From Hormoscilla sp. GUM202 (lineage in GTDB: Bacteria; Cyanobacteriota; Cyanobacteriia; Cyanobacteriales; Desertifilaceae), in assembly GCA_005518205.2 (NCBI GenBank), contig RFFC02000011.1, positions 1 to 64,000 of the forward strand: a stretch of DNA of 64,000 nucleotides, in the 5' to 3' direction. The notes below the pieces were generated by a model. That model made no database searches. It was not told the DNA's origin and saw nothing but the letters and a program-made list of their open reading frames with translations. This document shows positions 46,423 through 55,348 of the stretch, piece after piece (within the stretch, counting starts at the first letter, position 1; every line of letters starts with the position of its first letter). Made by a program: the position numbers and the translations under genes.

Positions 46423-47553
46423 TTATCCGAATAAAGCTAATTGCTGAGGCCCGGAGGAAAAGGCAGTACCCGCATCGAGACAAACCAAAGCTTTATGGAT
46501 ATTCTCGCCTAGTCGTCGAGCAAACTCCACTGGCACGGCGTTGCCAATTTGTATCATAATCGATCGTTTGTTATTGCCCTTAAACTCCCAATCGTCGGGA
46601 AACGTTTGCAGTCGTGCATATTCTCGATGGGTGAAGGCTCTCAATCGTGATGCTGATATACGCCAGAGCTTTGCGTTGGCCTTTGGATTTCGGATATACT
46701 GACCGTTGATACGATCTTTTACTTGACGACTCGCTCGTATATTGCCTTGGGCCCAACCCCACACTGTTGCCGTGTCGATCGCGGGGAAGGGCCGATCGTA
46801 ACTGCGAATCGGATGACCGTCGGATGCGGTGCGGGAAAAGCGTACTGGCAAGACGCAATCAGTTGGATCGAAAGGTTCGCCAGTTTCGATGTGAACTGCG
46901 CTCTTGAATCCCCAGACTGGATCGTGATTTGGTACAGTTGGTACGGAACTGAGGCTGTGGACCAGGTCGAACAGAAAGGGGCGAATGGAAGTCTGGCACT
47001 TGTCGGGTTGGGGTAAATAATAGCCAAGTGGCGGTGGTTCGCAAAAGGCGACGAAGACAAAGCGGCGGCGGGTTTGCGGGACTCCATAGTGACACATCTT
47101 AAAAATGTCGTGAAAGACGGTGTAGCCACAGCGTTCTAAATCCTGCGTAATTTGCATGGCTACAGGGTTACCTGTTTCTGGCGATTTCATTGTCCGTAGG
47201 TTGAGGACGTTTTCGATCGCGATGATGCGGGGTCTTCCTTGCCGCGCAATCCGTAAAACCTGTTTATAAAGCTGATTTCTCGGATCGTCATCCTGACGGT
47301 TACCGCCCAGAGAAAAGCCCTGACAGGGAACTCCTGCTAGTAAGACATCCGGTGAAATCACCGAATCTAATTCAAATTCTCGGAGGTCTGCTTGGAGAAC
47401 TGGCCAGTGGGGACGATTGTGCTTGAGCGTGGCGATCGCCCACGGATCCAGATCGATCGCCTGTCGGTGCTGAAAACCAGCTAACTCGAACCCCAGGTCC
47501 AGTCCTCCCGCACCCGCACACAATCCAATGACAGTGAAGTTCGATTGACTCAT
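46423..47553 (-). CDS. dcm: DNA cytosine-5 methyltransferase
   Basis: 376 residues. C5-methylase motifs in order: I IGLCAAGLD-like segment (GLCAGAGGLDLGFELAGFQH), IV VLLAGVPCQGFSLGGNRQDD (catalytic Cys in PCQ), VI IIAIENVLNLRT, VIII VPQTRRRFVFVAF, X IQIGNAVPVEFARRLGENI. The target-recognition region is residues ~190-300. The specificity cannot be read from sequence. Its start overlaps the preceding frame (GATGA). No restriction enzyme was identified; a fragment of its 5' end is duplicated at 48880-48942. Confidence 0.9.
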   Translation of the reverse strand: MSQSNFTVIGLCAGAGGLDLGFELAGFQHRQAIDLDPWAIATLKHNRPHWPVLQADLREFELDSVISPDVLLAGVPCQGFSLGGNRQDDDPRNQLYKQVLRIARQGRPRIIAIENVLNLRTMKSPETGNPVAMQITQDLERCGYTVFHDIFKMCHYGVPQTRRRFVFVAFCEPPPLGYYLPQPDKCQTSIRPFLFDLVHSLSSVPTVPNHDPVWGFKSAVHIETGEPFDPTDCVLPVRFSRTASDGHPIRSYDRPFPAIDTATVWGWAQGNIRASRQVKDRINGQYIRNPKANAKLWRISASRLRAFTHREYARLQTFPDDWEFKGNNKRSIMIQIGNAVPVEFARRLGENIHKALVCLDAGTAFSSGPQQLALFG

Positions 47554-47705
47554 CGATCTTCCTCCTGACGCAGCGTTACAGCGGGTTGGTGAGAGTGACG
47601 TGATGAGCGATATGCAATGAAATGGTGCTGTTGTCCTGCCGATGGGTTTTCGGTATAGGTAGCCTGTAGCTTATTCGTCGTCAGGTCGAAATAGTATCCA
47701 GTCAT
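47550..47705 (-). CDS. 51-residue frame overlapping dcm start, unknown
   Basis: ATG 47705 to a TGA that overlaps the dcm ATG (ATGA). MTGYYFDLTTNKLQATYTEN is not recognised; composition is plausible but not convincing. It may be the 3' remnant of a gene once coupled to dcm. Confidence 0.3.
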   Translation of the reverse strand: MTGYYFDLTTNKLQATYTENPSAGQQHHFIAYRSSRHSHQPAVTLRQEEDR

Positions 47706-47949
47706 CAGGCGATCGCATATCCTCCTTCCGGTCGCCCTTTGCCTTGATATGACCGGGCCAGGAAATGACCATGGGATTGCGGGTGCCGCCAAAGTAAGAG
47801 GCGATCTTTTTAGTCCAGCGGAAGGGACTATCCAGGGCCCATGCCCAGCCCACCGCATAGTGGGGAGAGGTTGTGGGACCACCCCAAGTGTCTTTGCACT
47901 CTAGGTTTTGGTCCATTGTCAGGGGAATGCCGACTCCTGGTAACTTCAC
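47706..47949 (-). pseudogene. arylsulfatase internal fragment
   Basis: About 80 codons: CKDTWGGPTTSPHYAVGWAW, ALDSPFRWTKKIASYFGGTR, NPMVISWPGHIKAKGDRKED. This matches the middle of bacterial arylsulfatases (GWAWA.D.PF.WTK..AS.FGGTR). Neither the sulfatase active-site Cys/Ser motif nor the C terminus is present. It is cut at the right by CRISPR-repeat-like sequence and at the left by the unknown frame, so it is a stray piece. Confidence 0.7.
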
Positions 47950-47956
47950 CCCAAGA

Positions 47957-48027
47957 GCAATTCCAGTCCCCAGCGAGTGGGGACTGGCACCACGCCTGAT
48001 TAATTCGCGTCCCCAGCGAGTGGGGAC
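47957..48027 (-). CRISPR. two degenerate CRISPR-repeat remnants
   Basis: GTCCCCAGCGAGTGGGGAC appears at 47965-47983 and 48009-48027, each preceded by eroded repeat 5' halves (AATTCCA; ATTAATTCGC). Only about 15 bp separate them. Same repeat family as the array at 50485-50735. Confidence 0.75.
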
Positions 48028-48086
48028 ACAGTCCGGCCGTGATGCGCGGCAAAGGCGTTCAATACGCCGATGTCCACAAAATAGAA

Positions 48087-48740
48087 CTATGATAATTGCG
48101 AATCCGCAGAAGCAAAAGACAGCCCGAGGCGTTGTCCCACAAGCTTCTTTATCATCACCTGATAACCGCAGCTAATGACGTCATATTCCCCGTCATGAAC
48201 CGTCATAAAAGCGTCAATTCCACCTTTCGGGTGGCTGATGGTGCCCTCCCGCGCCTGGTTCCATTCGTAGTCGTCAAAAACCAGAAGAGCCCCGTTTTTT
48301 GCCATTCTCCACGCCATTTCTGCGTCCATAAGCACATCATCAGCGCGATGGGAGCCGTCAATATAAACAAAGTCAAAGCCGAGGGCGGACTGCCCTTCCA
48401 TCTCCTTCATCAACTGCACAAGCGCTGGCATCGAAAATTCCCGCAGAACGCGCACCCGGTCGCCAAGACCGGTGGACGCTATATTGCCTTGAAAGGTTTT
48501 GAAGCGCGCGCGCCCCTCCTTGGTTGCGAGCAAATCAAAATGGTCCACGCAGACCAACTGATTGCCCGGGCTGTCGCATCCGCAAAGATTTTGGAGAATC
48601 CAGACCGCAGAACCTCCTTCCCATGAACCGATTTCAAGAGCCCTGCACGTATGAACGCCCGAAAAAAAGGGGGTAACAACACGCTCCCAGACGTGTTGTT
48701 GTCCTTTAAACCACTCTTGCCCCGGCGTCAATTTGACCAT
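48087..48740 (-). CDS. class I SAM-dependent methyltransferase (CmcI/Methyltransf_24-like)
   Basis: 217 residues from ATG 48740. Motif I CRALEIGSWEGGSAVWILQN, ..CVDHFDLL, GFDFVYIDGSHRADDVLMDA, NGALLVFDDYEWNQAREGTI, FMTVHDGEYDVISCGYQVMI. The fold is clear; the substrate is not known (family members methylate small molecules or sugars). Flanked on both sides by CRISPR-repeat remnants and lacking HIP1 sites inside, which suggests it was brought in from another source. Confidence 0.8.
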   Translation of the reverse strand: MVKLTPGQEWFKGQQHVWERVVTPFFSGVHTCRALEIGSWEGGSAVWILQNLCGCDSPGNQLVCVDHFDLLATKEGRARFKTFQGNIASTGLGDRVRVLREFSMPALVQLMKEMEGQSALGFDFVYIDGSHRADDVLMDAEMAWRMAKNGALLVFDDYEWNQAREGTISHPKGGIDAFMTVHDGEYDVISCGYQVMIKKLVGQRLGLSFASADSQLS

Positions 48741-48795
48741 AGCCACACAATCGCTTTCTATTATACTCTAATTTTGACTGCTCAGCTTTCGCCTT

Positions 48796-48885
48796 GTTTC
48801 CATTAATTCTCGTCCCGAGTGGGGACATCAACGTCGGATAACCGTACCTCAATGGTAGAGTGTTTCCATTAATTCTCGTCCCCAG
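48796..48885 (-). CRISPR. two CRISPR-repeat remnants with one 35-bp spacer
   Basis: GTTTCCATTAATTCTCGTCC starts at 48796 (31-bp copy lacking 4 bp of the loop) and 48862 (24 bp, then fused to dcm 5' sequence). The 35 bp between (48827-48861) have normal spacer length. Both carry TTCTCG where the main array has TTCCCG. Confidence 0.8.
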
Positions 48886-48942
48886 GTCTAGTCCTCCGGC
48901 ACCCGCACACAATCCAACGACAGTGAAACTCGATTGACTCAT
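48880..48942 (-). pseudogene. duplicated dcm 5' end fused to a CRISPR repeat
   Basis: From ATG 48942: MSQSSFTVVGLCAGAGGLDL then G, matching the first 21 dcm codons, and directly GTRINGN, which is the translated CRISPR repeat. The junction lies in CCCCAG, shared by dcm and the repeat. Too short to function. Confidence 0.8.
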
Positions 48943-48978
48943 CGATCGAACTTTTATAGTGCTGTTGTCTGCGATCGC

Positions 48979-50046
48979 CTAATCTTGAAGAAACTGTACC
49001 AACTGTTCCAACTTGGTCCACGCAGCACCACTCGCCAGGATATCCTTGGCCACCTTAACACCCTCTGCATGAGCCTGAAGTGGAACAACTTCACCTACCT
49101 GAAGGGCCAAAGATGCATTCAATGCCACAGCATCCTGCTGGGCCGCTGTACCCTTGCCTTGCAGCACATCGGACATAATCTCGACATTGTCTTTAAGTTC
49201 GCCCCCTCGCAAGGCATCGACCCTTGCTGCTGTCAAACCCAGTTCCTGGGGATTGATTGCGGTTATCTGTACCCGACCGTCTGACAATATGGCCAAATCT
49301 GTTAAATCTCCTAGTCCCGCCTCATCTAGTTTTTCCCGTCCGTGGAGGACGATCGCCTTCTGGGTTCCCAGTTGCTGCAATGCTTGGGCGATCGTTTCTA
49401 TCATCCCCCCATCGAATACCCCGATCGCCTGACCTGTCGGGCCCATGGGATTCACTAGCGGGCCCAAGAGATTAAATACAGTTCGCACCTTCAGAGTTTT
49501 CCGCAGACTCACTACGGCCTTCATCGCTGGATGCCAACCGGGGGCAAATAGAAACGTGATTCCTACTTCATCCAGGGCGGAGACAACCTTCTGAGTGGGT
49601 GCATTCAGCGGAACCCCCAAACCTTCCAACACATCCGCCGAACCCACCTTACTAGAGGCCGAACGATTGCCATGTTTGGCCACTTTCACCCCTGCTGCGG
49701 CGGCCACAAAGGCAACAGCAGTAGAGATATTAAAGGTGGAAGCACCATCTCCACCCGTCCCGCAAGTATCTATTACAGGGGTCGAATGTACGGTTTTGGG
49801 GTATGATTTCGATTGAGATTGCAATACCGAAGCCATCCCGGCCAGTTCTGTTGCTTCTACTCCTTTAGCTTGGATGGCCGCTAAGATCGCACCTGAGAGT
49901 ACTGGCGGAATTGTCTCACTTAACCATCCCTCCATTAAGGACTCTGCTTGGGCCCGTGAGAGCGATCGCTTATCTAGGAGTTGTTGTAGTAACTTGGACC
50001 AGTTGGGGATTTGCTCGTCAATTGCCATCGCTCGATCCTGAGTCAT
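48979..50046 (-). CDS. trpD: anthranilate phosphoribosyltransferase
   Basis: 355 residues from ATG 50046 (an internal ATG seven codons in is an alternative). PRPP-binding [75 protein letters not shown], and [16 protein letters not shown] are all in place. Transfers phosphoribose to anthranilate in tryptophan synthesis, cytoplasmic. Standing alone, with CRISPR-related debris at both sides. Confidence 0.95.
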   Translation of the reverse strand: MTQDRAMAIDEQIPNWSKLLQQLLDKRSLSRAQAESLMEGWLSETIPPVLSGAILAAIQAKGVEATELAGMASVLQSQSKSYPKTVHSTPVIDTCGTGGDGASTFNISTAVAFVAAAAGVKVAKHGNRSASSKVGSADVLEGLGVPLNAPTQKVVSALDEVGITFLFAPGWHPAMKAVVSLRKTLKVRTVFNLLGPLVNPMGPTGQAIGVFDGGMIETIAQALQQLGTQKAIVLHGREKLDEAGLGDLTDLAILSDGRVQITAINPQELGLTAARVDALRGGELKDNVEIMSDVLQGKGTAAQQDAVALNASLALQVGEVVPLQAHAEGVKVAKDILASGAAWTKLEQLVQFLQD

Positions 50047-50484
50047 AATTGTTGCTATATTTGACTATTTTCAATTGAAGATCGTCATGGGTTATTCAGT
50101 CAAGTCCTAGCCCTCTAATCGCACTACCCAGGAAACCAGGCGGCAGACAAGACACCTTCAGCATCTCCTGTTGTGCTTTTGTCCCAGGGGACAGGGTGTG
50201 ATCAAAAGTAGTTGATAGCTGGGTGCCAGATCCCCGGGTAACGAACCCTCCGCATGTACTCTAGCCCCTGCACGCTCCAGGCCCCTTCCGCTGCGAGAAG
50301 GGGGCCCGGAGCGTGGACTTTGTTCATGTAGCCGGGCCCCTCGTTCCCACGGCTCCGCCTGGGAACGGGCTTGGCTTCCGGACTTGGCTTCCGGGCTTGG
50401 CTTCCGGGTTTTGACCACACCCCAGGGGACATGGCTAAACGCTACGCTACGCTGCGCGATTGTACGGCACACAGGAGATGCTGG
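50047..50484. other. intergenic region with REP-type repeats
   Basis: Contains CACGCTCCAGGCCCCTTCCG to GGGGGCCCGGAGCGTG (50266-50318, long imperfect palindrome), CTCGTTCCCACGGC...GCCTGGGAACGGG (50339-50371) and three copies of CTTGGCTTCCGG in tandem (50369-50410). No gene. Confidence 0.65.
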
Positions 50485-50735
50485 ATTTCCATTAATTCCC
50501 GTCTCCAGCGAGTGGGGACACTAATTCCCAAACCACCCCCGGGGTGATCTACTGGCGAGTTTCCATTAATTCCCGTCCCCAGCGAGTGGGGACGTAATAA
50601 ACGTTACAACACCTTCCGACTCATCCACGTTTCCATTAATTCCCGTCCCCAGCGAGTGGGGACCGAACTGCCTGGCTGCATTGCTTTTTTACTCAAAGGC
50701 GTTTCCATTAATTCCCGTCCCCAGCGAGTGGGGAC
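50485..50735 (-). CRISPR. CRISPR array, 4 repeats of 35 bp, 3 spacers
   Basis: Repeats at 50485-50519 (two mismatches), 50559-50593, 50629-50663 and 50701-50735, the last three identical. Spacers are 39, 35 and 37 bp. On the minus strand the repeat begins GTCCCCACTCGCTGGGGAC (a perfect stem) and ends AATTAATGGAAAC, so transcription is likely toward lower coordinates with the leader at the right; the degenerate left repeat is then leader-distal. The stem type resembles repeats of cyanobacterial type III or I-D loci. No cas gene is in the window. Confidence 0.95.
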
Positions 50736-50919
50736 CCCTCCCATTGAAACCCATATCCTGCCTGGTGTCTAGACCAAATTTGCGAGGGATCCTGTTTTCG
50801 CACCCTTTTTCCTACCCCATGACTCCTAAAAAAATGGCTGAAACCCTTACAGGTCAAAAGAGCGAGCGATACCACGTTAACTCGTTGTTTTAGCCATTTT
50901 TCAGATCCCTCGCAAATTT
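50736..50919 (-). promoter_or_regulatory. probable CRISPR leader with 16-bp inverted repeat
   Basis: AAATTTGCGAGGGATC (50776-50791) and its exact reverse complement (50904-50919) enclose 112 bp with AAAAATGGCT/AGCCATTTTT-type arms (50828-50838 and 50891-50901). The region adjoins the conserved, leader-side repeat. Leader function is inferred from position only. Confidence 0.5.
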
Positions 50920-51153
50920 GACTAAATAATCAACTATCGGGGAGGTTTTGTAACAGGCGGGCCACCGCACCTAGTTACTGGAGGGCCCATAAACGATCGA
51001 CGGGTTTTGACCACACGACCTGGTTCATATTTTGGCGGGACAGCGGGTAAAATCGCACCTTGCTGGCTGGGATTTATCGAACGATGGGCCCGGCTACATG
51101 AAACTGTTCCCAGGCAGAGTCGTGGGAACGAGTAGTTGGGCTACATGAACGCT

Positions 51154-51330
51154 ATTGCATGCTTACACTAAGTTATTGCATGCTTACACTAAGTTATTGC
51201 ATGCTTACACTAAGTTATTGTATGTTTACACTAAGCATTGCATGCTTACACTAAGTTATTGCATGCTTACACTAAGCTATTGTATGTTTACACTAAGCAT
51301 TGTATTCTTACACTAAGCTATTGTAAACCT
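51154..51330. repeat. 20-21-bp tandem repeat, 8 units
   Basis: Unit ATTGCATGCTTACACTAAGT plus T, with variants ATTGTATGTTTACACTAAGC and an eroded last unit. No spacers, so not CRISPR. The region sits 110 bp past the porin stop. Confidence 0.9.
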
Positions 51331-51440
51331 ATGTTACAATTTTCTGACGCTCTGCGCCAGCAACCGCTCTCAAGGTCGCCGTGCCCGGCACGGCAACCCC
51401 TTGATGCAGAGCTTATCAGACCCCCGTGGGAATCATTAAC

Positions 51441-52949
51441 TTAGAGGGAAAAAGTAAATCCCATTTTTACCTCCCAGATGCTGTCATTGTCGCTGTCGCT
51501 TTCTGGGTTAATCAGTACAGACAAACTAGAATCCCATCTTATCCGGTCAGTCAAAGGATAGCGATAGGAGGCTTGAATGTTGAACCCAGTATCAGGATCT
51601 ATACGTTCGGAAACGTCATTGCTGGTCACCTTCGGTTCCATTCTGAACAGGAAACTCAACTGAGACCCTAGTTTACCTATATCTGGAAAAGCCAGGGAGA
51701 GCCCCCAGTGCCAGATCTCGGCATCAGCACCTCTCGTTCCTGCAAAGATTCCCTGAGATCCAGGAGAACTTTCTGCCTTCGCCTCAGTATAACCCACCCA
51801 AGCCCCAGCGATCGGGCTATCGCCGAACCGATAGTTAGCTTCTATGCCATAAGCATTTGCTGATGTTGCGGTATCTTCTCCAAAAGGTGCTCCCGCAAAG
51901 CTGCTGCCACCACGCCCTACATTCGGGCTATTAGGAGCATAGTAACGCGCATAGGTAAGACCGAGCCCTAAACGATCGTTCGGTGTCAAAGTCACCTGAG
52001 CTAAAGCTCCAAATTGACCGTTAAAAAGCCCTTTCCCCTCACTCGGATCTGATATACTATCATCCGAACCGAAATAAGTTGCGCCAATTTCCAGCCAATC
52101 ATTTAATTGATAGTTTATCCCCACGCCACCACCAGAACTGAGCCCGTAGATAGGGCTGCTGGAGACGGGATTTAATGAGGGAACAACGCTTGTTGCCGAC
52201 TGACCCCTTGCCACTAAGTAGAATTGACCGCGAAAGCCCAGGGGAAATCGATAGAAAACCGAGCCCCAACTAATCTCACCACTGCCAGTGAGCCCAGCTC
52301 GCAGCAGGTCTCTACCGGTGAAACTGCTGTCAAAGTTGAGAGATGCCGAACCTCCAAATGTGAGATTTTCCTCTGGATCTTTGTTCCAACTCTCAGTAAA
52401 AGTGAAGTTAGCTGACCCAAATAGCTTTGCCGTAGTCGAGAACTGATTCGCTTCCAGTTCCGCAGTCAGGGCTTCCAGGGCATCTACCCGACCCCGCAGA
52501 GTTGCCAGTTCTGGGGCATACTCGTCTTGCAGCCGTTGCAATCTATTTATGTCTTCTCTGGCCAATACATTGCTTGTCGCACTGGCAATCAGTTCATTTA
52601 TCCTGTCTAAACAGGCATTCAATCCCGCCGCAAACTCATATCTGGTTAAGGCCCGATTCCCCCGATACCTGCCATCGGGATAACCCGCGACACAACCGTA
52701 GCGTTCTACCAATGATTGTAATGCTTGGTATGCCCAATCTGTTGGTTGGATATCAGATAGTTGAGACACCGATGTTGTCTGCTCACGCTGCCGGGAATCT
52801 CCAACATTCTCCCCCACATCAGAAGATAATTCTTCTACTGAGGTGAAGGGACTCCCTAAGCTGCTATTTATCTGGGCCAGACCTGCATCGGATATCGTCA
52901 AGCTCGGAACCAGTATTGCCGACGCGATCGGCAATAGACATTTTTTCAC
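51441..52949 (-). CDS. SLH-domain OprB-type outer-membrane porin
   Basis: 502 residues. Signal peptide (KKCLLPIASAILVPSLTISD, cleavage near LAQ-IN); SLH domain VSQLSDIQPTDWAYQALQSL to RALTRYEFAAGLNACLDRIN (residues ~60-118); coiled stretch LQRLQDEYAPELATLRGRVD; then a beta-barrel of alternating strands (LFGSANFTFTESWNKDP to WEVKMGFTFSL, C-terminal Leu). Cyanobacterial members form cation or iron-permeable pores and bind pyruvylated wall polymer through SLH. CsaB at 13434-14501 could make that anchor. Upstream spacer 52950-53094 is short. Confidence 0.9.
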   Translation of the reverse strand: MKKCLLPIASAILVPSLTISDAGLAQINSSLGSPFTSVEELSSDVGENVGDSRQREQTTSVSQLSDIQPTDWAYQALQSLVERYGCVAGYPDGRYRGNRALTRYEFAAGLNACLDRINELIASATSNVLAREDINRLQRLQDEYAPELATLRGRVDALEALTAELEANQFSTTAKLFGSANFTFTESWNKDPEENLTFGGSASLNFDSSFTGRDLLRAGLTGSGEISWGSVFYRFPLGFRGQFYLVARGQSATSVVPSLNPVSSSPIYGLSSGGGVGINYQLNDWLEIGATYFGSDDSISDPSEGKGLFNGQFGALAQVTLTPNDRLGLGLTYARYYAPNSPNVGRGGSSFAGAPFGEDTATSANAYGIEANYRFGDSPIAGAWVGYTEAKAESSPGSQGIFAGTRGADAEIWHWGLSLAFPDIGKLGSQLSFLFRMEPKVTSNDVSERIDPDTGFNIQASYRYPLTDRIRWDSSLSVLINPESDSDNDSIWEVKMGFTFSL

Positions 52950-53094
52950 CGTCTATTCTCCTCACACAACACATCCCTCGATCTCTGGTGATATAATATC
53001 AATCACACCCTGTCAAGAGATTGGGCAACGTGCATTTACGGGCAAGGTGCAGCACTGCCTATAAGACAACTGACCACTGACAATTCACAATGTC

Positions 53095-54114
53095 CTAGGG
53101 ACTAATCGTGATATTGTTATGGATGTAATCCCGCAGCCGGGGACGCTCGGAAGGAGAAAGTGCCACGTAAAATAGCTCAGTGTTAATTTCTGGACCCCTA
53201 CTCGTCACCCAACTGACGAAGTCTTTAATTGCTTGAGCGATCTCGGCATTGGGGTACTTCTGGTAAAATATCAGCATACTCGTACCAATAATCGGATAGC
53301 CCTCATCTGGATCGTCTATTTTTAAGAGTGTGAAATTTTCGTCCCACTCTGTTGTTAGCAGCGCTTTATGTGACTCGTCAACGGTAGGTCGGACATATTC
53401 ACCCTTCTTATTTTGCAGTCGGGCTGTCGATAAGTTGTGGCTGAGGGCATAATTTGCCTCTACATAGCCGATCGCCCCATTATTTAGGGCCACCGCCGAA
53501 GCCACTGCCGCATCCCCGTCACGACTCGCAAACACATTGAAACCCCACTCTGGGTCTTTAGTAGCCTTAATCTCTCCATCTGTCAGGGCCCTTAAGTGAC
53601 GGGTGAAAATAAAGTTCGTACCGCTTCCCTCTCCGTGGACAACCACCTGAATTTTTCTGTTTGGCAACCTCGGGCTCACCTGATTCCAATTGCCTATTTT
53701 CCCCGTGAATATTTTCACCAGCGTCTCCCGAGATATCTTGATATCCGGGGGTGCCTCTCTGAGATTGTAAATCACCGCCACCCCGTTGCCTACCGTGGAC
53801 AGCAATAGCAAACCCCGACTCATCCTTTCTCTTTCTGCACCTGTTGGCGGTGCATCGCTGGCAATGAAGTCAACCGACTCATCAATAAATCTCTCTATAC
53901 TACCAGCGCTACTCCTGACTGCGTAATTTACTTTTACACCGGTTTCTTCGGAGTATTCTTCAAAATAACGCCGGTACGCTGGGAGACCAAAACTTGTTAC
54001 TACACCGCTAATACTTTGCGCTACTGCTGTAGTCAGCCAACTTAAGGAAAGCCCGAAAGCCAGGCTTGTTGCTGTTAAGGATCTACGCCAACTGCTTGCT
54101 TTCACCACCATCAT
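53095..54114 (-). CDS. PstS-family phosphate-binding protein
   Basis: 339 residues. Signal peptide (SLTATSLAFGLSLSWLTTAV, cut near VAQ-SI), no lipobox. PstS-like fold: VTSFGLPAYRRYFEEYSEET, SSAGSIERFIDESVDFIASD, ETLVKIFTGKIGNWNQVSPR, VVVHGEGSGTNFIFTRHLRA, NNGAIGYVEANYALSH, YPIIGTSMLIFYQKYPNAEI. GEGSGTNF is the phosphate-binding loop. No PstCAB genes follow, so it may be an orphan SphX-like sensor or scavenger. A Pho box could not be identified with confidence. Confidence 0.85.
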   Translation of the reverse strand: MMVVKASSWRRSLTATSLAFGLSLSWLTTAVAQSISGVVTSFGLPAYRRYFEEYSEETGVKVNYAVRSSAGSIERFIDESVDFIASDAPPTGAERERMSRGLLLLSTVGNGVAVIYNLREAPPDIKISRETLVKIFTGKIGNWNQVSPRLPNRKIQVVVHGEGSGTNFIFTRHLRALTDGEIKATKDPEWGFNVFASRDGDAAVASAVALNNGAIGYVEANYALSHNLSTARLQNKKGEYVRPTVDESHKALLTTEWDENFTLLKIDDPDEGYPIIGTSMLIFYQKYPNAEIAQAIKDFVSWVTSRGPEINTELFYVALSPSERPRLRDYIHNNITISP

Positions 54115-54582
54115 TCGCTATTTTCTCCTCTCTTGGGTATATCATCATCCATTATAGCCCTATTCTCTGTGTATTTGTCAAATATTAAGCAAGTATGATG
54201 AAGTCCGAGACCTGACATGGCCTACAGGATTTCACCGATCCTACCAGACCAGCCGTGTCTCCTGGTCGCTTGATGTCTCCGGACAATCGCACATTTATAG
54301 GAGACATCGCGGATCCATTATTCATTAACTATCATAGCCGCAGCAACCTAAATCAAGTTGTCAATGTTCCTTGACAGGTAGCAGGGCTGGTGTGGTAAGA
54401 TGGACTTGTCGCGATCGCCAGCGTATGGCTGCACAGGCTACAGGGCTACTGGGGATAGTATAGCCCGTGGGCTCAAAATTTTGGATCGTGGAAAAAGAAA
54501 ATGGTAAAGTAAGGAAAAGCTTAGAGATTTGTTCTCAAATTTTTCGCAATAATTTTGAATCAATAATTTTGAATTGCTGATT
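54115..54582. other. intergenic region between pstS-like gene and pgsA
   Basis: 468 bp of diverging promoters. GGAGACAC/GTGTCTCC arms (54256-54263 and 54300 region) are weak. GAATTTTGAAT-like words precede pgsA. Nothing else recognised. Confidence 0.4.
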
Positions 54583-55104
54583 ATGACGCTGCCAACCTGG
54601 ATTACTTTTTCTCGTTTGCTGGGGGCGCCATTTATCCTCTACTTTTTAACAGCGCCTACTCCAACCCAGCGCTGGATATCTCTGGCAATCTTTCTAGTTG
54701 CTGCTGGTACGGATTGGTTAGATGGCTATTTGGCTAGGAAACTGAATCAAGTTACAGATTTGGGCAAGTTTCTCGATCCCTTGGTAGATAAGTTGCTCGT
54801 GCTTGCTCCTTTGCTTTGTTTAATTGATTTGGGGCAAGTTCCAGCTTGGGGCGTGTTTATGATTTTAGCACGAGAGTTGGCGATCGCAGGTTGGCGGGTT
54901 AATCAACCCCAAATCTCTGGGGCGAATATCTGGGGGAAGCTGAAAACTGTCAGTCAAATCGGGGCCTGTGCCCTTCTCATCGCCCCCACTCCTGATAGCT
55001 GGGAAATCCCTTCTCTGATTGTCTTCTGGGTTGCTGTCGCTCTCACTTTGATTTCTGGTGCTATCTATCTATTGCCCAAAAAAGCTAACAACTATAATGT
55101 CTAA
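54583..55104 (+). CDS. pgsA: CDP-diacylglycerol-glycerol-3-phosphate 3-phosphatidyltransferase
   Basis: 173 residues from ATG 54583. The CDP-alcohol phosphotransferase motif is complete: DWLDGYLARKLNQVTDLGKF followed by LDPLVDK (DGxxAR...GxxxDxxxD). Four or five hydrophobic helices. Makes phosphatidylglycerol phosphate at the inner membrane, the first committed step to phosphatidylglycerol, essential for thylakoids. Monocistronic by position; a hairpin lies about 105 bp downstream. Confidence 0.9.
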   Translation: MTLPTWITFSRLLGAPFILYFLTAPTPTQRWISLAIFLVAAGTDWLDGYLARKLNQVTDLGKFLDPLVDKLLVLAPLLCLIDLGQVPAWGVFMILARELAIAGWRVNQPQISGANIWGKLKTVSQIGACALLIAPTPDSWEIPSLIVFWVAVALTLISGAIYLLPKKANNYNV

Positions 55105-55209
55105 GCGCTCTTTGGGTATAGGCAAAATGTGGCGACTGCGATTAAAACTGAGACTCTGTTAGTCAATCAACCGGTGGTTTTGTAACTGCTTGTGCATGTC
55201 GCGGCTTTT

Positions 55210-55236
55210 CAAGATCGCCTATAATAGGCGATCTTG
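55210..55236. terminator. hairpin after pgsA
   Basis: CAAGATCGCCTAT, AA loop region, ATAGGCGATCTTG then CTCTCTGTTGC: perfect 12-bp arms. The following T content is modest. Confidence 0.5.
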
Positions 55237-55269
55237 CTCTCTGTTGCTCCCAAGCTCTATCATACTCCC

Positions 55270-55299
55270 CGATTTTTCGGGCCGTCCGCGGACCGATCG
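55270..55299. repeat. 30-bp direct repeat, left copy
   Basis: CGATTTTTCGGGCCGTCCGC followed by GGACCGATCG; exact second copy at 57946-57975 in the same orientation. They flank the glycosyltransferase pseudogene. Confidence 0.85.
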
Positions 55300-55348
55300 G
55301 GCCCCGTTATCAGATGTGAATTTTATCTATTTTTTGTTGGAGTTTAAG

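Noticed and set aside
46423-47553. Restriction-modification system around the C5 methyltransferase
   Set aside because: No restriction endonuclease, specificity subunit or Vsr-like gene could be identified beside it; the adjacent 51-residue frame is unrecognised.
50681-50893. 70-codon frame starting in the CRISPR array
   Set aside because: It begins in a spacer and crosses a repeat and the leader; no protein-like sequence.
51154-51330. CRISPR-like appearance of a short repeat array
   Set aside because: Units are contiguous without spacers and vary internally, so it is an ordinary tandem repeat.
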